17,388 nucleotides of DNA from an uncultured Victivallales bacterium. GTDB taxonomy: Bacteria > Verrucomicrobiota > Lentisphaeria > Oligosphaerales > JAFGRS01. Where the stretch lies: positions 1 through 17,388 of the forward strand of contig CAILKC010000920.1 of the NCBI GenBank assembly GCA_903834675.1. Direction: 5' to 3'. Under the pieces are notes generated by a model. The model did no database searches. It had not been told where the DNA came from and saw only the letters and a list, made by a program, of their open reading frames with translations. Shown piece by piece: positions 1-7,194 of the stretch. Made by a program: the position numbers and the translations under genes. Positions within the stretch are counted from its first letter, which is position 1. Each line of letters opens with the position of its first letter.

Positions 1-290
1 GGGCTGACCCTGAACCCTGTTTTCCTCTCCGCCAGTCTCCCTGTCCGTCTCCTCCAGTCGCCGTTTCCCCGTCTCGCCGTCTCGCCGTTTCCTGAACCCC
101 AGGACCTGAGGTGTCACCACCTACGGAACTGACCTGCGCCTGGTTGCGCGTGGTCGCCTGTACTTCGCCGGGAATCCCTCTATATTCAGCCATATCGTGC
201 AGCGACCGCCGGTACCTCACCAGGACGGAGCGCGGCAGCCCTCGGTGATCCCGGGTGCCGCCGATCAAGCGTTTGACTGCGGATGCCCGA
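1..290. other. Non-coding leader upstream of the chemosensory operon
   Basis: I see no convincing gene here on either strand. Bases 30-95 are pyrimidine-rich simple sequence including a short tandem repeat (listed separately). A small AGGTG/CACCT hairpin lies at 109-122. The promoter of the operon presumably lies in this stretch, but I cannot point to convincing -10/-35 boxes or a -24/-12 sigma-54 site. The minus-strand open frame covering much of 186-752 is complementary to the first cheW and shows no recognisable domain. Confidence 0.6.
61..92. repeat. 8-base tandem repeat, four units, upstream of first cheW
   Basis: Four consecutive 8-base units read CCGTTTCC, CCGTCTCG, CCGTCTCG, CCGTTTCC. 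They sit in a wider C/T-rich tract (about 30-95) of similar degenerate words. No function is evident. The stretch resembles the 9-base repeats that fill two spacers further down the operon. Confidence 0.75.
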
Positions 291-782
291 ATGTCCCAAG
301 ACCAGAAGATCAGCGATCAGGTGGTGGTGTTTGTGCTGGATGGACAGCGCTACGCCCAGCGCCTGGAGGTGGTTGAGCGCGTTGTCCGGGCCGTCGCCGT
401 GACGCCAGTGCCGGAGACTCCGGCGTTCATCCTTGGCGTGATTAACCTGGCCGGAAGACTGCTGCCGGTCATCAGCCTGCGGCGCTGCCTCGGTCTGCCC
501 GACCGCCCAGTCCGCCCGGCGGATCAGTTCATGATCACGCGAACCTCGCAACTGACGGTGGCTCTGGTCGTGGACGAGGTGGAGGCGCTGCAAGTGCTGA
601 CCAGCGCGCGAGCCGTTTCCCCAGAAGACGTGCTGCCGGGCCAGGGCTACCGAGTGCGGGGACTGCTCAAACTCGAGGGTGATGTCATCCTCATTTACGA
701 CCTGGAGCAGTTCTTCGACCTGGAAGATCAGGAGCGCATCCGCGCGGCGCAAAGCGGCAGTGGGCCAGAAGAAACGAAGTAG
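291..782 (+). CDS. cheW: CheW-type adaptor protein (first of two)
   Basis: This is a single-domain CheW scaffold of 163 residues, which would couple the chemoreceptor to the CheA kinase in the membrane-associated array. The CheW fold is recognised from the N-terminal strand VVVFVLDGQRYA, the central GVINLAGRLLPVISLR segment, and the C-terminal VILIYDLEQFF strand. I chose the ATG at 291 because it places the domain just after a short leader. A GTG at 255 would add 12 residues, and neither start has a clear Shine-Dalgarno. In most CheW proteins the central motif reads LRG, but here it is LAG, so an arginine important for array contacts in E. coli CheW is missing. The gene is followed after 39 bases by cheR. 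By position and content it corresponds to WspB of the Wsp pathway. Confidence 0.9.
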   Translation: MSQDQKISDQVVVFVLDGQRYAQRLEVVERVVRAVAVTPVPETPAFILGVINLAGRLLPVISLRRCLGLPDRPVRPADQFMITRTSQLTVALVVDEVEALQVLTSARAVSPEDVLPGQGYRVRGLLKLEGDVILIYDLEQFFDLEDQERIRAAQSGSGPEETK

Positions 783-821
783 GCATTTTTCAGCGCTTCA
801 GAGCGAATACAGTAAGATCAG

Positions 822-2291
822 ATGCCGACCCCCTCTCAGGTCATTCCCGAGGTTGTGCTGCAGCAGCTCAGCGAGCGTATTGAGCGCTGCACGGGGCTGC
901 ATTTTCCGGCCTCACGCTTTGCCGATCTGGAACGCGGCCTGGTTGAGGCGGCCCGCGACGTCGGCTGTCGGGAGGTGCGCACCTACGCCGAGGCTCTGCT
1001 GCAGCGCGACCTGCAGACTACCGACATCGAAACGCTGGCGGGTAGCCTGACCATCGGCGAAACCCACTTCTTCCGCGACCCGCACGCCTTTACCTTTCTC
1101 GAAACCACACTGCTGCCCGAGCTGATCGCCGCCAAGCGCATGGGCGACCGGCGGTTGCGTTTCTGGAGCGCTGGCTGTGCGACGGGCGAAGAACCCTACT
1201 CGCTGGCCATGCTGCTGCACCGGCTCCTGCCTGACCTGAGCGACTGGAGCATCTCCATCCTGGGCACCGACATCAACCCGAAGTTCCTGGCCCGAGCCGA
1301 GGTCGGCGTCTACACCGAGTGGTCCTTTCGCGATACGCCCGACTGGGTCAAGCCGCGCTACTTCCTGACGCATCCCGGCCACCGTTACGAGCTGCAACCG
1401 TGGCTGAAGCGCAGGGTCCGTTTTGCCTGTCTGAACCTGGTCGACGACGCGTATCCCTCCATCGTGAGCAACACCATTGCCATGGATCTCATCGTCTGTC
1501 GGAACGTCTTGCTCTATTTCGCCCCGACGCGGGCCACGCAGGTGGTGAAGCGCTTTCACCGCGCCTTGGTCGACGGCGGCCTCCTGCTGTTCGGCGCGGT
1601 CGAGGCCAGCCAGATAGACTTCGGCGAGTTCACCCCTCTGGCAGCGCCCAGTGTGGCGCTGTACCGCAAGGACAGTGGGCCAGCGAAGACGAAACCCGAC
1701 GCGGGAAACGTGGCAGAGGCAACTCGGATGGCCCGAGAGAACGAGGCCGCCGCGGCCCAGGCTGCGGCGTTTCGAGAGCCGCCCACCGTGCTGGCGCTAG
1801 CTCCCGCCTGCCACGCTCCGCGGGTCGCCGCGGCCCCCTCACCTGCCGCCACCGGAGTCCCGCCAGCCGACTTCGGCTCGCGGGCCCGGGCCTGCGCCAA
1901 TCTCGGCGAACTGGCGGAGGCTCTGGTCTGCTGTGACCGCGCCCTGGCTGACGCCAAGACCGATGCCGGGCTGCATTTTCTGCGCGCCGGAATCCTCCAG
2001 GAACTGCAGCGCGACGGGGATGCATTGCAGGCCTTACGCAATGTCGTATTCCTCGCTCCCAGCCACGTGCTGGCGCACTTTGCCCTGGCGAATCTCCAGC
2101 ATCGCCAGGGGCGACTGTCGGTGGCGGCCAAGCACTTAGCCAATGCCCGCCAGCTCTTGGCGGGGCGCGAAGAGAGCGAGGAACTGCCGGATTCCGGCGG
2201 CCTTACGGTCGGGAGTTTGTCCGGCATGCTGATCGCCACGGCGGGCATGTGGAAGCTGACCGGCGCGGCCAGCGGAGGGCGGCACGCATGA
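822..2291 (+). CDS. cheR: CheR chemoreceptor methyltransferase with C-terminal TPR region
   Basis: This protein (489 aa) would methylate receptor glutamates with S-adenosylmethionine, opposing CheB. Visible motifs are GETHFFRD (residues 79-86), the SAM-binding loop WSAGCATGEEPY (115-126), GTDINPKFLARA, and CRNVLLYF (226-233). These give an N-terminal helical domain to about 75 and a Rossmann methyltransferase to about 285. An Ala/Pro-rich linker (about 290-350) follows, and then about 100 residues of TPR-like helices (351-450) with repeated ALxxxDRAL / ALxALRNVVFLAP character. A CheR with a TPR tail is typical of WspC and of 'alternative cellular function' clusters. TPRs can mediate protein contacts, which may compensate for the lack of a C-terminal tether on the receptor. 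The start has no strong Shine-Dalgarno. The stop overlaps the next start as ATGA, so translation is probably coupled. Confidence 0.95.
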   Translation: MPTPSQVIPEVVLQQLSERIERCTGLHFPASRFADLERGLVEAARDVGCREVRTYAEALLQRDLQTTDIETLAGSLTIGETHFFRDPHAFTFLETTLLPELIAAKRMGDRRLRFWSAGCATGEEPYSLAMLLHRLLPDLSDWSISILGTDINPKFLARAEVGVYTEWSFRDTPDWVKPRYFLTHPGHRYELQPWLKRRVRFACLNLVDDAYPSIVSNTIAMDLIVCRNVLLYFAPTRATQVVKRFHRALVDGGLLLFGAVEASQIDFGEFTPLAAPSVALYRKDSGPAKTKPDAGNVAEATRMARENEAAAAQAAAFREPPTVLALAPACHAPRVAAAPSPAATGVPPADFGSRARACANLGELAEALVCCDRALADAKTDAGLHFLRAGILQELQRDGDALQALRNVVFLAPSHVLAHFALANLQHRQGRLSVAAKHLANARQLLAGREESEELPDSGGLTVGSLSGMLIATAGMWKLTGAASGGRHA

Positions 2292-2839
2292 ATGAGACGC
2301 GGCACGACCCCGCGGCTGCCTCGGCGGCGGCAAACCTGCTCCAAGCCAGGGCCAGGTTGCTCGCCCGCGAGTCGGCAACCGACGCCGCGGCGGACGGCTC
2401 CTGGCTCGACGTGGTTGAATTTGGCCTGGCCGACGAGGTCCATGCCCTGGAATTGGCCTACGTGCGTGAGGTTGGCCCCCTGGTAGAGGTGACGCCACTG
2501 CCAGGCCTGCCTGACCACGTTCTGGGGGTCACCTGTGTGCGCGGTCAGATCCTTGCCGTGGTCGACCTCCGTAAGATCTTCGGGCTGGCCGAACGCGGCC
2601 TGCGAGATTCGCGACAGGTGATCGTCCTGCAATCAGCAGACCTGGAGTTCGGCGTTCTTGCAGAGCGTATCATCGGGGTCCGGCGGCTGTGCGTGGCAGG
2701 GCTGCAAGCGTCGCTGCCTACGCTCACAGAAGTGCGCGCCGCCTATCTCAAAGGCGTTACGGCGGATGGGACTGTCGTCCTGGCCGCCGCCAAACTGCTG
2801 GCAGACCCGACCTTGGTGGTGAATCAAAGTGAGCCGTGA
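2288..2839 (+). CDS. cheW: CheW-type adaptor protein (second, WspD-like)
   Basis: This is a second CheW scaffold (183 aa) with an N-terminal extension of about 40 residues before the domain. The extension (ANLLQARARLLARES) resembles the leader of WspD-type CheW proteins. The domain is marked by VVEFGLADEVHALEL, GVTCVRGQILAVVDLRKIF and GTVVLAAAKLL. Here the RG of the central motif is kept but the usual Pro of LPVIDLR is Ala. The ATG at 2288 overlaps the cheR stop in ATGA, and this start is preferred over an in-frame position at 2249 inside cheR. Two different CheWs flanking a CheR in one operon is the Wsp arrangement. The spacer to the receptor gene is 26 bases and carries that gene's ribosome-binding site. 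Confidence 0.9.
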   Translation: MNETRHDPAAASAAANLLQARARLLARESATDAAADGSWLDVVEFGLADEVHALELAYVREVGPLVEVTPLPGLPDHVLGVTCVRGQILAVVDLRKIFGLAERGLRDSRQVIVLQSADLEFGVLAERIIGVRRLCVAGLQASLPTLTEVRAAYLKGVTADGTVVLAAAKLLADPTLVVNQSEP

Positions 2840-2851
2840 GCGGTGACTAGT

Positions 2852-2858
2852 AAGGAGG
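2852..2858 (+). promoter_or_regulatory. Strong Shine-Dalgarno for the chemoreceptor gene
   Basis: AAGGAGG lies 7 bases before the ATG at 2866. It is the only near-consensus ribosome-binding site in the chemosensory operon. The cheR, cheA and cheB starts lack one. This suggests the receptor is made in excess over its partners, as expected for an array component; that last point is inference. Confidence 0.85.
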
Positions 2859-2865
2859 CGCAGCG

Positions 2866-4749
2866 ATGCAGAAACTGACCTTGGGTTCGCGACTCGGACT
2901 GGCATTCGGCGCGTTGATCGTGTTGATGTGCGGGCTCGGCGGCCTCGCCGTCTGGCGCATCTCCCTGGCCGTCAGGCTGGCAGCCAACGTCGCCACCAAG
3001 CACGCGCCGGAGGTCCGCGTGGCCAACCACGTGGATATTTCGGCCTGGCGGGTCCTGCATGATATCCCGAACTATGCGTTGACCGGCCGCGAGGAATTTC
3101 TGCGCAAAGGTCGCCAGGCGCTGGTCACGCTCAAAGACGACCTAAAGGCAGCCAACGACCTGTCGGCCAAGTTTCCCGATCTGGTGGATTTGGACAAGGG
3201 AGAGACGGAGGCTCAGGCGAAAACCACCGAGTTCGAGGCCAGGGTTGACGGGGTGGAAGCCGAATACAAGAACCTGGCCGTGCAGGAAGTCGGATTGGAT
3301 GCGGCGGCCAAGACCTTTATGGACGAATGCCGGAACTTGCTTCATTCCTACTATCAGAAGATGGACTCTGAGATCGAGCAGAAACTGGACGGAGCGGTGC
3401 TGAAAGAGAGCCGCCTGAAGATTGCCGCGATGACGGAACTGATTGATTTGGGCAACGCCATCCGGGTCGATAACTTCAAGGCGCAGGCCGCGGGCGACAC
3501 GGAAGCTCTGCGGAACGCCTTGAAGGGGTTTGCCCCACTTGACCGCTGCCTCGCCGTCTTGGAGCCGACCGTGAAAGAAGAGCAGCACCAGGTGATGCTG
3601 CGGAAAGTCCGTGAAGCCGCCGACAACTACCGCAGCGGCATGGAGAGGATCCTGAAGAGCCAACTCGCGATCGCCGAGCAGACCAACGCGCTCTGGGTCG
3701 CTGGGGATGCGGTTACGGCCAAGGCCACGGCCGTGGCCGACGGCGGGATGCGGGCGATTGAGCAGGCGGCCAATGAAGTCGCTGCCGGCCTCGCGCTGAC
3801 TAGTACGATCCTGATCGTCGGGCTGTTGCTGGCCACCCTCGCTGGGGTTCTGGTGGCCTGGCTGTCGGCGCGCGCCATCACCGGGCCGATTCGGGAAGGC
3901 GTCAATGCCCTCGCCTCGACGGCCAGCCAGATCTCCTCGACCATCTCGCAACTGGCGTCCAACGCCAGCGAGGCGGCGGCGGCCGTGGCCGAGACCACGA
4001 CAACCGTGGAGGAGGTACGCCAGACCGCGCAGGTGGCCGCCGACAAAGCCAAGGCGGTGGCCGACAATGCCCAGGGCGCGGCACGCGCCGCCCAGGCAGG
4101 CCGCCAGGCCACCGATCAGACGGCCGAAGGGTTGAGTCGGATTCGTGACCAGATGAGTTCCATCGGCGAGAGCGTCACCCGCTTGAGCGAGCAGAGCCAG
4201 GCGGTCGGGGATATCGTCTCGACGGTCACAGACCTGGCCGAACAGTCAAACCTGCTGGCGGTGAACGCCTCGATCGAAGCAGCCAAAGCTGGCGATGCGG
4301 GCAGAGGCTTCGCTGTGGTGGCGCAGGAAATCCGCAGTCTGGCCGAGCAGTCCAAAGAGTCAACCAAGCAGGTGCGCGCCATTCTCTCCGAGGTGCAGCG
4401 AGCCACGGGCAAGGCCGTCATGGAGGCCGAGCAGGGCGGCAAGAGCGTCGCCGCTGGCAGCCAACAGGCCCAGGAGGCCGGCCAGGCCATCAAGACCCTG
4501 GCTGACACGGTCCAGGACGCGACCCGAGCCGCAGTGCAGATTGCCGCCTCGAGCCAGCAACAGTTGGTCGGCATGGAGCAGGTCGGACGCGCCATGGAGA
4601 ATATCAGACAGGCGACCACGCAGAACGCCGAAGGCGCCCGGCAACTGAGCGCAGCGGCGCACTCTCTGCAAGAGGTCGGCATGCGCCTGAAAGCCATGGT
4701 GGACTCGGGAAACGAGCGGAAAGCCGAGAACCTGAAGACCGCGGTTTAA
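2866..4749 (+). CDS. Methyl-accepting chemotaxis protein (transmembrane receptor)
   Basis: This 627-residue receptor has a first membrane helix at about residues 10-32, a mostly helical extracytoplasmic sensor region at about 36-305 (four-helix-bundle or larger helical-bimodular type; ligand unknown), a second membrane helix at about 310-333, and a cytoplasmic coiled-coil signalling domain to the end. The hairpin tip is conserved around residues 466-476 ([11 protein letters not shown]) and continues [18 protein letters not shown], the surface that contacts CheW and CheA. After the second helix there is [10 protein letters not shown] but no recognisable HAMP connector, and the chain passes directly into the methylation helices. 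The C-terminus (ENLKTAV) has no NWETF-like CheR/CheB tether. Its position corresponds to wspA, although here it follows the two cheW genes instead of leading the operon. Confidence 0.96.
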   Translation: MQKLTLGSRLGLAFGALIVLMCGLGGLAVWRISLAVRLAANVATKHAPEVRVANHVDISAWRVLHDIPNYALTGREEFLRKGRQALVTLKDDLKAANDLSAKFPDLVDLDKGETEAQAKTTEFEARVDGVEAEYKNLAVQEVGLDAAAKTFMDECRNLLHSYYQKMDSEIEQKLDGAVLKESRLKIAAMTELIDLGNAIRVDNFKAQAAGDTEALRNALKGFAPLDRCLAVLEPTVKEEQHQVMLRKVREAADNYRSGMERILKSQLAIAEQTNALWVAGDAVTAKATAVADGGMRAIEQAANEVAAGLALTSTILIVGLLLATLAGVLVAWLSARAITGPIREGVNALASTASQISSTISQLASNASEAAAAVAETTTTVEEVRQTAQVAADKAKAVADNAQGAARAAQAGRQATDQTAEGLSRIRDQMSSIGESVTRLSEQSQAVGDIVSTVTDLAEQSNLLAVNASIEAAKAGDAGRGFAVVAQEIRSLAEQSKESTKQVRAILSEVQRATGKAVMEAEQGGKSVAAGSQQAQEAGQAIKTLADTVQDATRAAVQIAASSQQQLVGMEQVGRAMENIRQATTQNAEGARQLSAAAHSLQEVGMRLKAMVDSGNERKAENLKTAV

Positions 4750-4751
4750 AC

Positions 4752-4796
4752 AGTCCAGCTAGTCCAGGTAGTCCAGGTAGTCCAGCTAGTCCAGGC
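4752..4796. repeat. 9-base tandem repeat, five units, between MCP and cheA genes
   Basis: Five units follow directly after the MCP stop codon: AGTCCAGCT, AGTCCAGGT, AGTCCAGGT, AGTCCAGCT, AGTCCAGGC. They fill nearly the whole 60-base spacer, leaving 13 bases before the cheA ATG. That remainder has no clear Shine-Dalgarno. Copy-number change would alter only spacer length, not a reading frame. Confidence 0.95.
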
Positions 4797-4809
4797 AGTT
4801 GAACCACGA

Positions 4810-7125
4810 ATGAGCACCCAACTCAACGCCGACTTTCTGAAGAGGCTCATGGCGACCTTTCTGGTCGAGGCGCGTGAGCACGTGGAGGCGCTTGGCTCGG
4901 GTCTGCTCGAACTCCAGACGTCGGCGAGCCGGGAAGCGCAAGTGCCGCTGATCGAGACGCTTTTCCGTGAGGCGCACAGCCTCAAGGGCGCGGCGGGCGC
5001 GGTGAACGCTGGCGAGGTCGAGCGGCTGTGCCAGACGCTGGAGGGCACATTCGGCGCCCTCAAGACCGGCAAGCAGGTGCTTTCGACCGAGATCATCGAG
5101 GATTTGCACCGGTCTGTGACGGTCCTGGGCCAGCGGGTTGACGCCCTTGCGGCAGGCCATGGGAACGCGGCAGGCGAGAGGCAGACCCCGGAGACCGTTC
5201 CGGCTTCGAAGGGGCCACCTGCCGCGGTCCGCGTACCGCTTGCGGAAGGGCCGCCTGCCGCGGTCCGCGTACCGCCAGTGGAGAGGCCGCCTGCCGCGGC
5301 CCGCGTACCGCTTGCGGAGGGGCCGCCCGCGGGCGGCGACACCGTCCGCATTGCCACCAGCAAACTCGACGCCATCTTCCTGCAAGCCGAAGAGCTGCTG
5401 GGGGTGAAGTTGGCCTGGGCCGAACGGACCCTTGAACTCGGAGCCCTGGCCGCCGCGGTGGCGGAACGGGACCGGCTCTGGGCCACGACCGTACCCCTGG
5501 TCCGCAGTCTACGCGAGCACCTCGCCGCCAAGGCGGTTTCTTCGGCGTCCAGCGCTGGGTCGGGCGCGGCGCTGACGGAGCTCTCGGCGCGCTTGCTCGC
5601 GCATCTCGATCAGGATCGTGAGCAGGCTGAGGCCGTCAGCGCTGGCGTTGCCGATCTTGTCCGCGGCATGGCCGCCGATCGGCGGCGGTTTGACACGCTG
5701 CTCGAGCGCTTATTGGATGACGTGAAGCGGACGCTGATGCTGCCCTTCGCCACCATCTTGGCCGGCTTCCCCAAGCTGGTGCATGATCTGGCCCGCGACG
5801 CCGACAAGGACATCGCCTTCGAACTGCGCGGCAGCGAAACCGAGATCGACAAGCGCATCCTCGAGAGGATCAAAGATGCGTTGCTGCACGTGGTTCGCAA
5901 CAGCATCGACCACGGCATCGAGCCCGCCGCTGAACGCATTCGCCGCGGCAAGGCGCCCCGTGCGAGCGTGGCTCTGGTCATCACCCAGGCCGGGGGGAAG
6001 GTCGACATTCAGATTACCGACGACGGGGCCGGTATCGACGGGGCCGCGGTGAAAGCGGCCGCGGTCCGCTCCGGGCTGCTGGCGGCGGGCGAGGCCGAGG
6101 CGCTCTGCGATCTGGACGCCGTGCAACTGGTTTTCCGGTCTGGGGTTACGACCCGCCGGGAGGTGACAACCCTCTCCGGACGCGGCCTTGGCATGGCGAT
6201 CGTCCAGGAGAGTGTGGCCATGCTGGGGGGCACGGTGAGCCTCGAGTCCGCGCTCGGGGTCGGTACCACGATCCGCATCCTGCTGCCGCTGACCCTGGCC
6301 ACGTTGCGTGGCACGCTAGTGCGCGTGGCCAACCGCGACTTCGTCATCCCGACCACCAACGTGGTCCGGGTGCTGCGTCTGCCGTGGGCCTCCGTTAAAC
6401 GGCTCGAGAACCGTGACAGCATCTGCCTGGATGGAGCGACGTTATCGCTGGTCCGCTTGGCGGATGTGCTGGGGTTGACCCCAGTGCCCGCCGTCGCCGC
6501 CGACAACGCGCCGTTGACGCTGCTGGTGCTCGGCCAGGGCCAGGCATGCATGGCCTTCGCGGTTGAGCAGGTTGTGGGCGAACAGGAGGTCCTGGCCAAG
6601 CCGCTCGGCCGCCTGCTTCCCCGGGTGCGAAACCTGGCCGGCGCCACCGTCTTTGGCTCGGGCAGAGTCGTGCCTATCCTCGACGTCTCGGACCTGCTCG
6701 CTACCGCCGTCCTCCGCAGCCAAACCACCAGGCCGGAGCCCGGGACAGAAGAGGCGATACGGGCCAAGAGACTGCTGGTGGTGGATGACTCCATCACGAC
6801 CCGGACCATGGTGCAGAGCATCCTCGATTCGGCCGGTTACGAGGTCAAGACGGCACCCGACGGCAGCGCCGCTCTCAATACCTTGCGTAACGAAAGGTTC
6901 GATCTGGTGATCTCCGACGTCGAGATGCCCAGAATGAACGGCTTCGAGTTGACCAAGCGCATCCGCGAGGACCCAGCCCTGGCCGAGTTGCCCATCGTGC
7001 TGGTGACCGCCCGCGAAGCGCAGGAAGACCGTGAACGCGGTATCGACGCCGGCGCGAATGCCTATATCGTCAAGAGCAGCTTCAGCCAGGGAGATCTGCT
7101 GGAAGTAATCGGTAGGCTGATCTGA
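4810..7125 (+). CDS. cheA: CheA-type hybrid histidine kinase with C-terminal receiver (WspE-like)
   Basis: This 771-residue kinase is autophosphorylated under control of the receptor. The N-terminal Hpt domain (about 1-110) carries the phospho-accepting His56 in REAHSLKGAAG. There is no P2 domain; residues about 118-176 are a linker with a 12-residue tandem repeat. A dimerisation region and ATPase follow (about 177-495), with the N box HVVRNSIDHGIE (N364), DDGAGID (404-410) and GRGLGM (457-462). The CheW-like regulatory domain spans about 496-640. The receiver (about 653-771) has VDDS at 658-661 and phospho-acceptor Asp703 in SDVEMP. This Hpt-kinase-CheW-REC layout is that of WspE and FrzE. 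The receiver could be a phosphate sink or an internal relay. No Shine-Dalgarno is obvious. It lies between two tandem-repeat spacers. Confidence 0.96.
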   Translation: MSTQLNADFLKRLMATFLVEAREHVEALGSGLLELQTSASREAQVPLIETLFREAHSLKGAAGAVNAGEVERLCQTLEGTFGALKTGKQVLSTEIIEDLHRSVTVLGQRVDALAAGHGNAAGERQTPETVPASKGPPAAVRVPLAEGPPAAVRVPPVERPPAAARVPLAEGPPAGGDTVRIATSKLDAIFLQAEELLGVKLAWAERTLELGALAAAVAERDRLWATTVPLVRSLREHLAAKAVSSASSAGSGAALTELSARLLAHLDQDREQAEAVSAGVADLVRGMAADRRRFDTLLERLLDDVKRTLMLPFATILAGFPKLVHDLARDADKDIAFELRGSETEIDKRILERIKDALLHVVRNSIDHGIEPAAERIRRGKAPRASVALVITQAGGKVDIQITDDGAGIDGAAVKAAAVRSGLLAAGEAEALCDLDAVQLVFRSGVTTRREVTTLSGRGLGMAIVQESVAMLGGTVSLESALGVGTTIRILLPLTLATLRGTLVRVANRDFVIPTTNVVRVLRLPWASVKRLENRDSICLDGATLSLVRLADVLGLTPVPAVAADNAPLTLLVLGQGQACMAFAVEQVVGEQEVLAKPLGRLLPRVRNLAGATVFGSGRVVPILDVSDLLATAVLRSQTTRPEPGTEEAIRAKRLLVVDDSITTRTMVQSILDSAGYEVKTAPDGSAALNTLRNERFDLVISDVEMPRMNGFELTKRIREDPALAELPIVLVTAREAQEDRERGIDAGANAYIVKSSFSQGDLLEVIGRLI
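5212..5333. repeat. 36-base in-frame tandem repeat inside cheA (12-residue units)
   Basis: Three full 36-base units (5212-5247, 5248-5283, 5284-5319) and a partial fourth encode GPPAAVRVPLAE, GPPAAVRVPPVE, RPPAAARVPLAE and GPPAG. They occupy the linker between the Hpt domain and the dimerisation region, where many CheAs have a P2 domain. The DNA units are nearly identical, which points to recent duplication. The unit length is a multiple of three, so changes in copy number keep the frame. Confidence 0.95.
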
Positions 7126-7130
7126 AAATC

Positions 7131-7175
7131 GACCCGTCTGACCTGTCTGACCTGTCTGACCTGTCCGACCCGTCC
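7131..7175. repeat. 9-base tandem repeat, five units, between cheA and cheB
   Basis: Five units read GACCCGTCT, GACCTGTCT, GACCTGTCT, GACCTGTCC, GACCCGTCC. They begin 5 bases after the cheA stop and end 19 bases before the cheB ATG. This is the second spacer in the operon made of exactly five 9-base units. Its unit sequence differs from the one between the MCP gene and cheA. Confidence 0.95.
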
Positions 7176-7194
7176 GACCAGCTATGAGACACTC

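Noticed and set aside
1556..2632. 358-residue minus-strand open frame opposite cheR and the second cheW
   Set aside because: The plus strand codes for recognisable CheR-TPR and CheW domains over the same bases. The antisense product matches nothing I recognise.
5212..5333. Possible CRISPR-like array
   Set aside because: The 36-base units are directly adjacent with no spacers and lie in frame within cheA, so this is a coding minisatellite.
4746..5531. Long minus-strand open frame opposite the start of cheA
   Set aside because: It is complementary to the conserved Hpt and tandem-repeat region of cheA, has low-complexity Gly/Arg/Thr content and no recognisable domain. High GC leaves such antisense frames open by chance.
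4752..7175. CRISPR or regulator-binding interpretation of the 9-base spacer arrays
   Set aside because: Units are contiguous, too short for CRISPR repeats, and not palindromic. I see no evidence that they bind a regulator.
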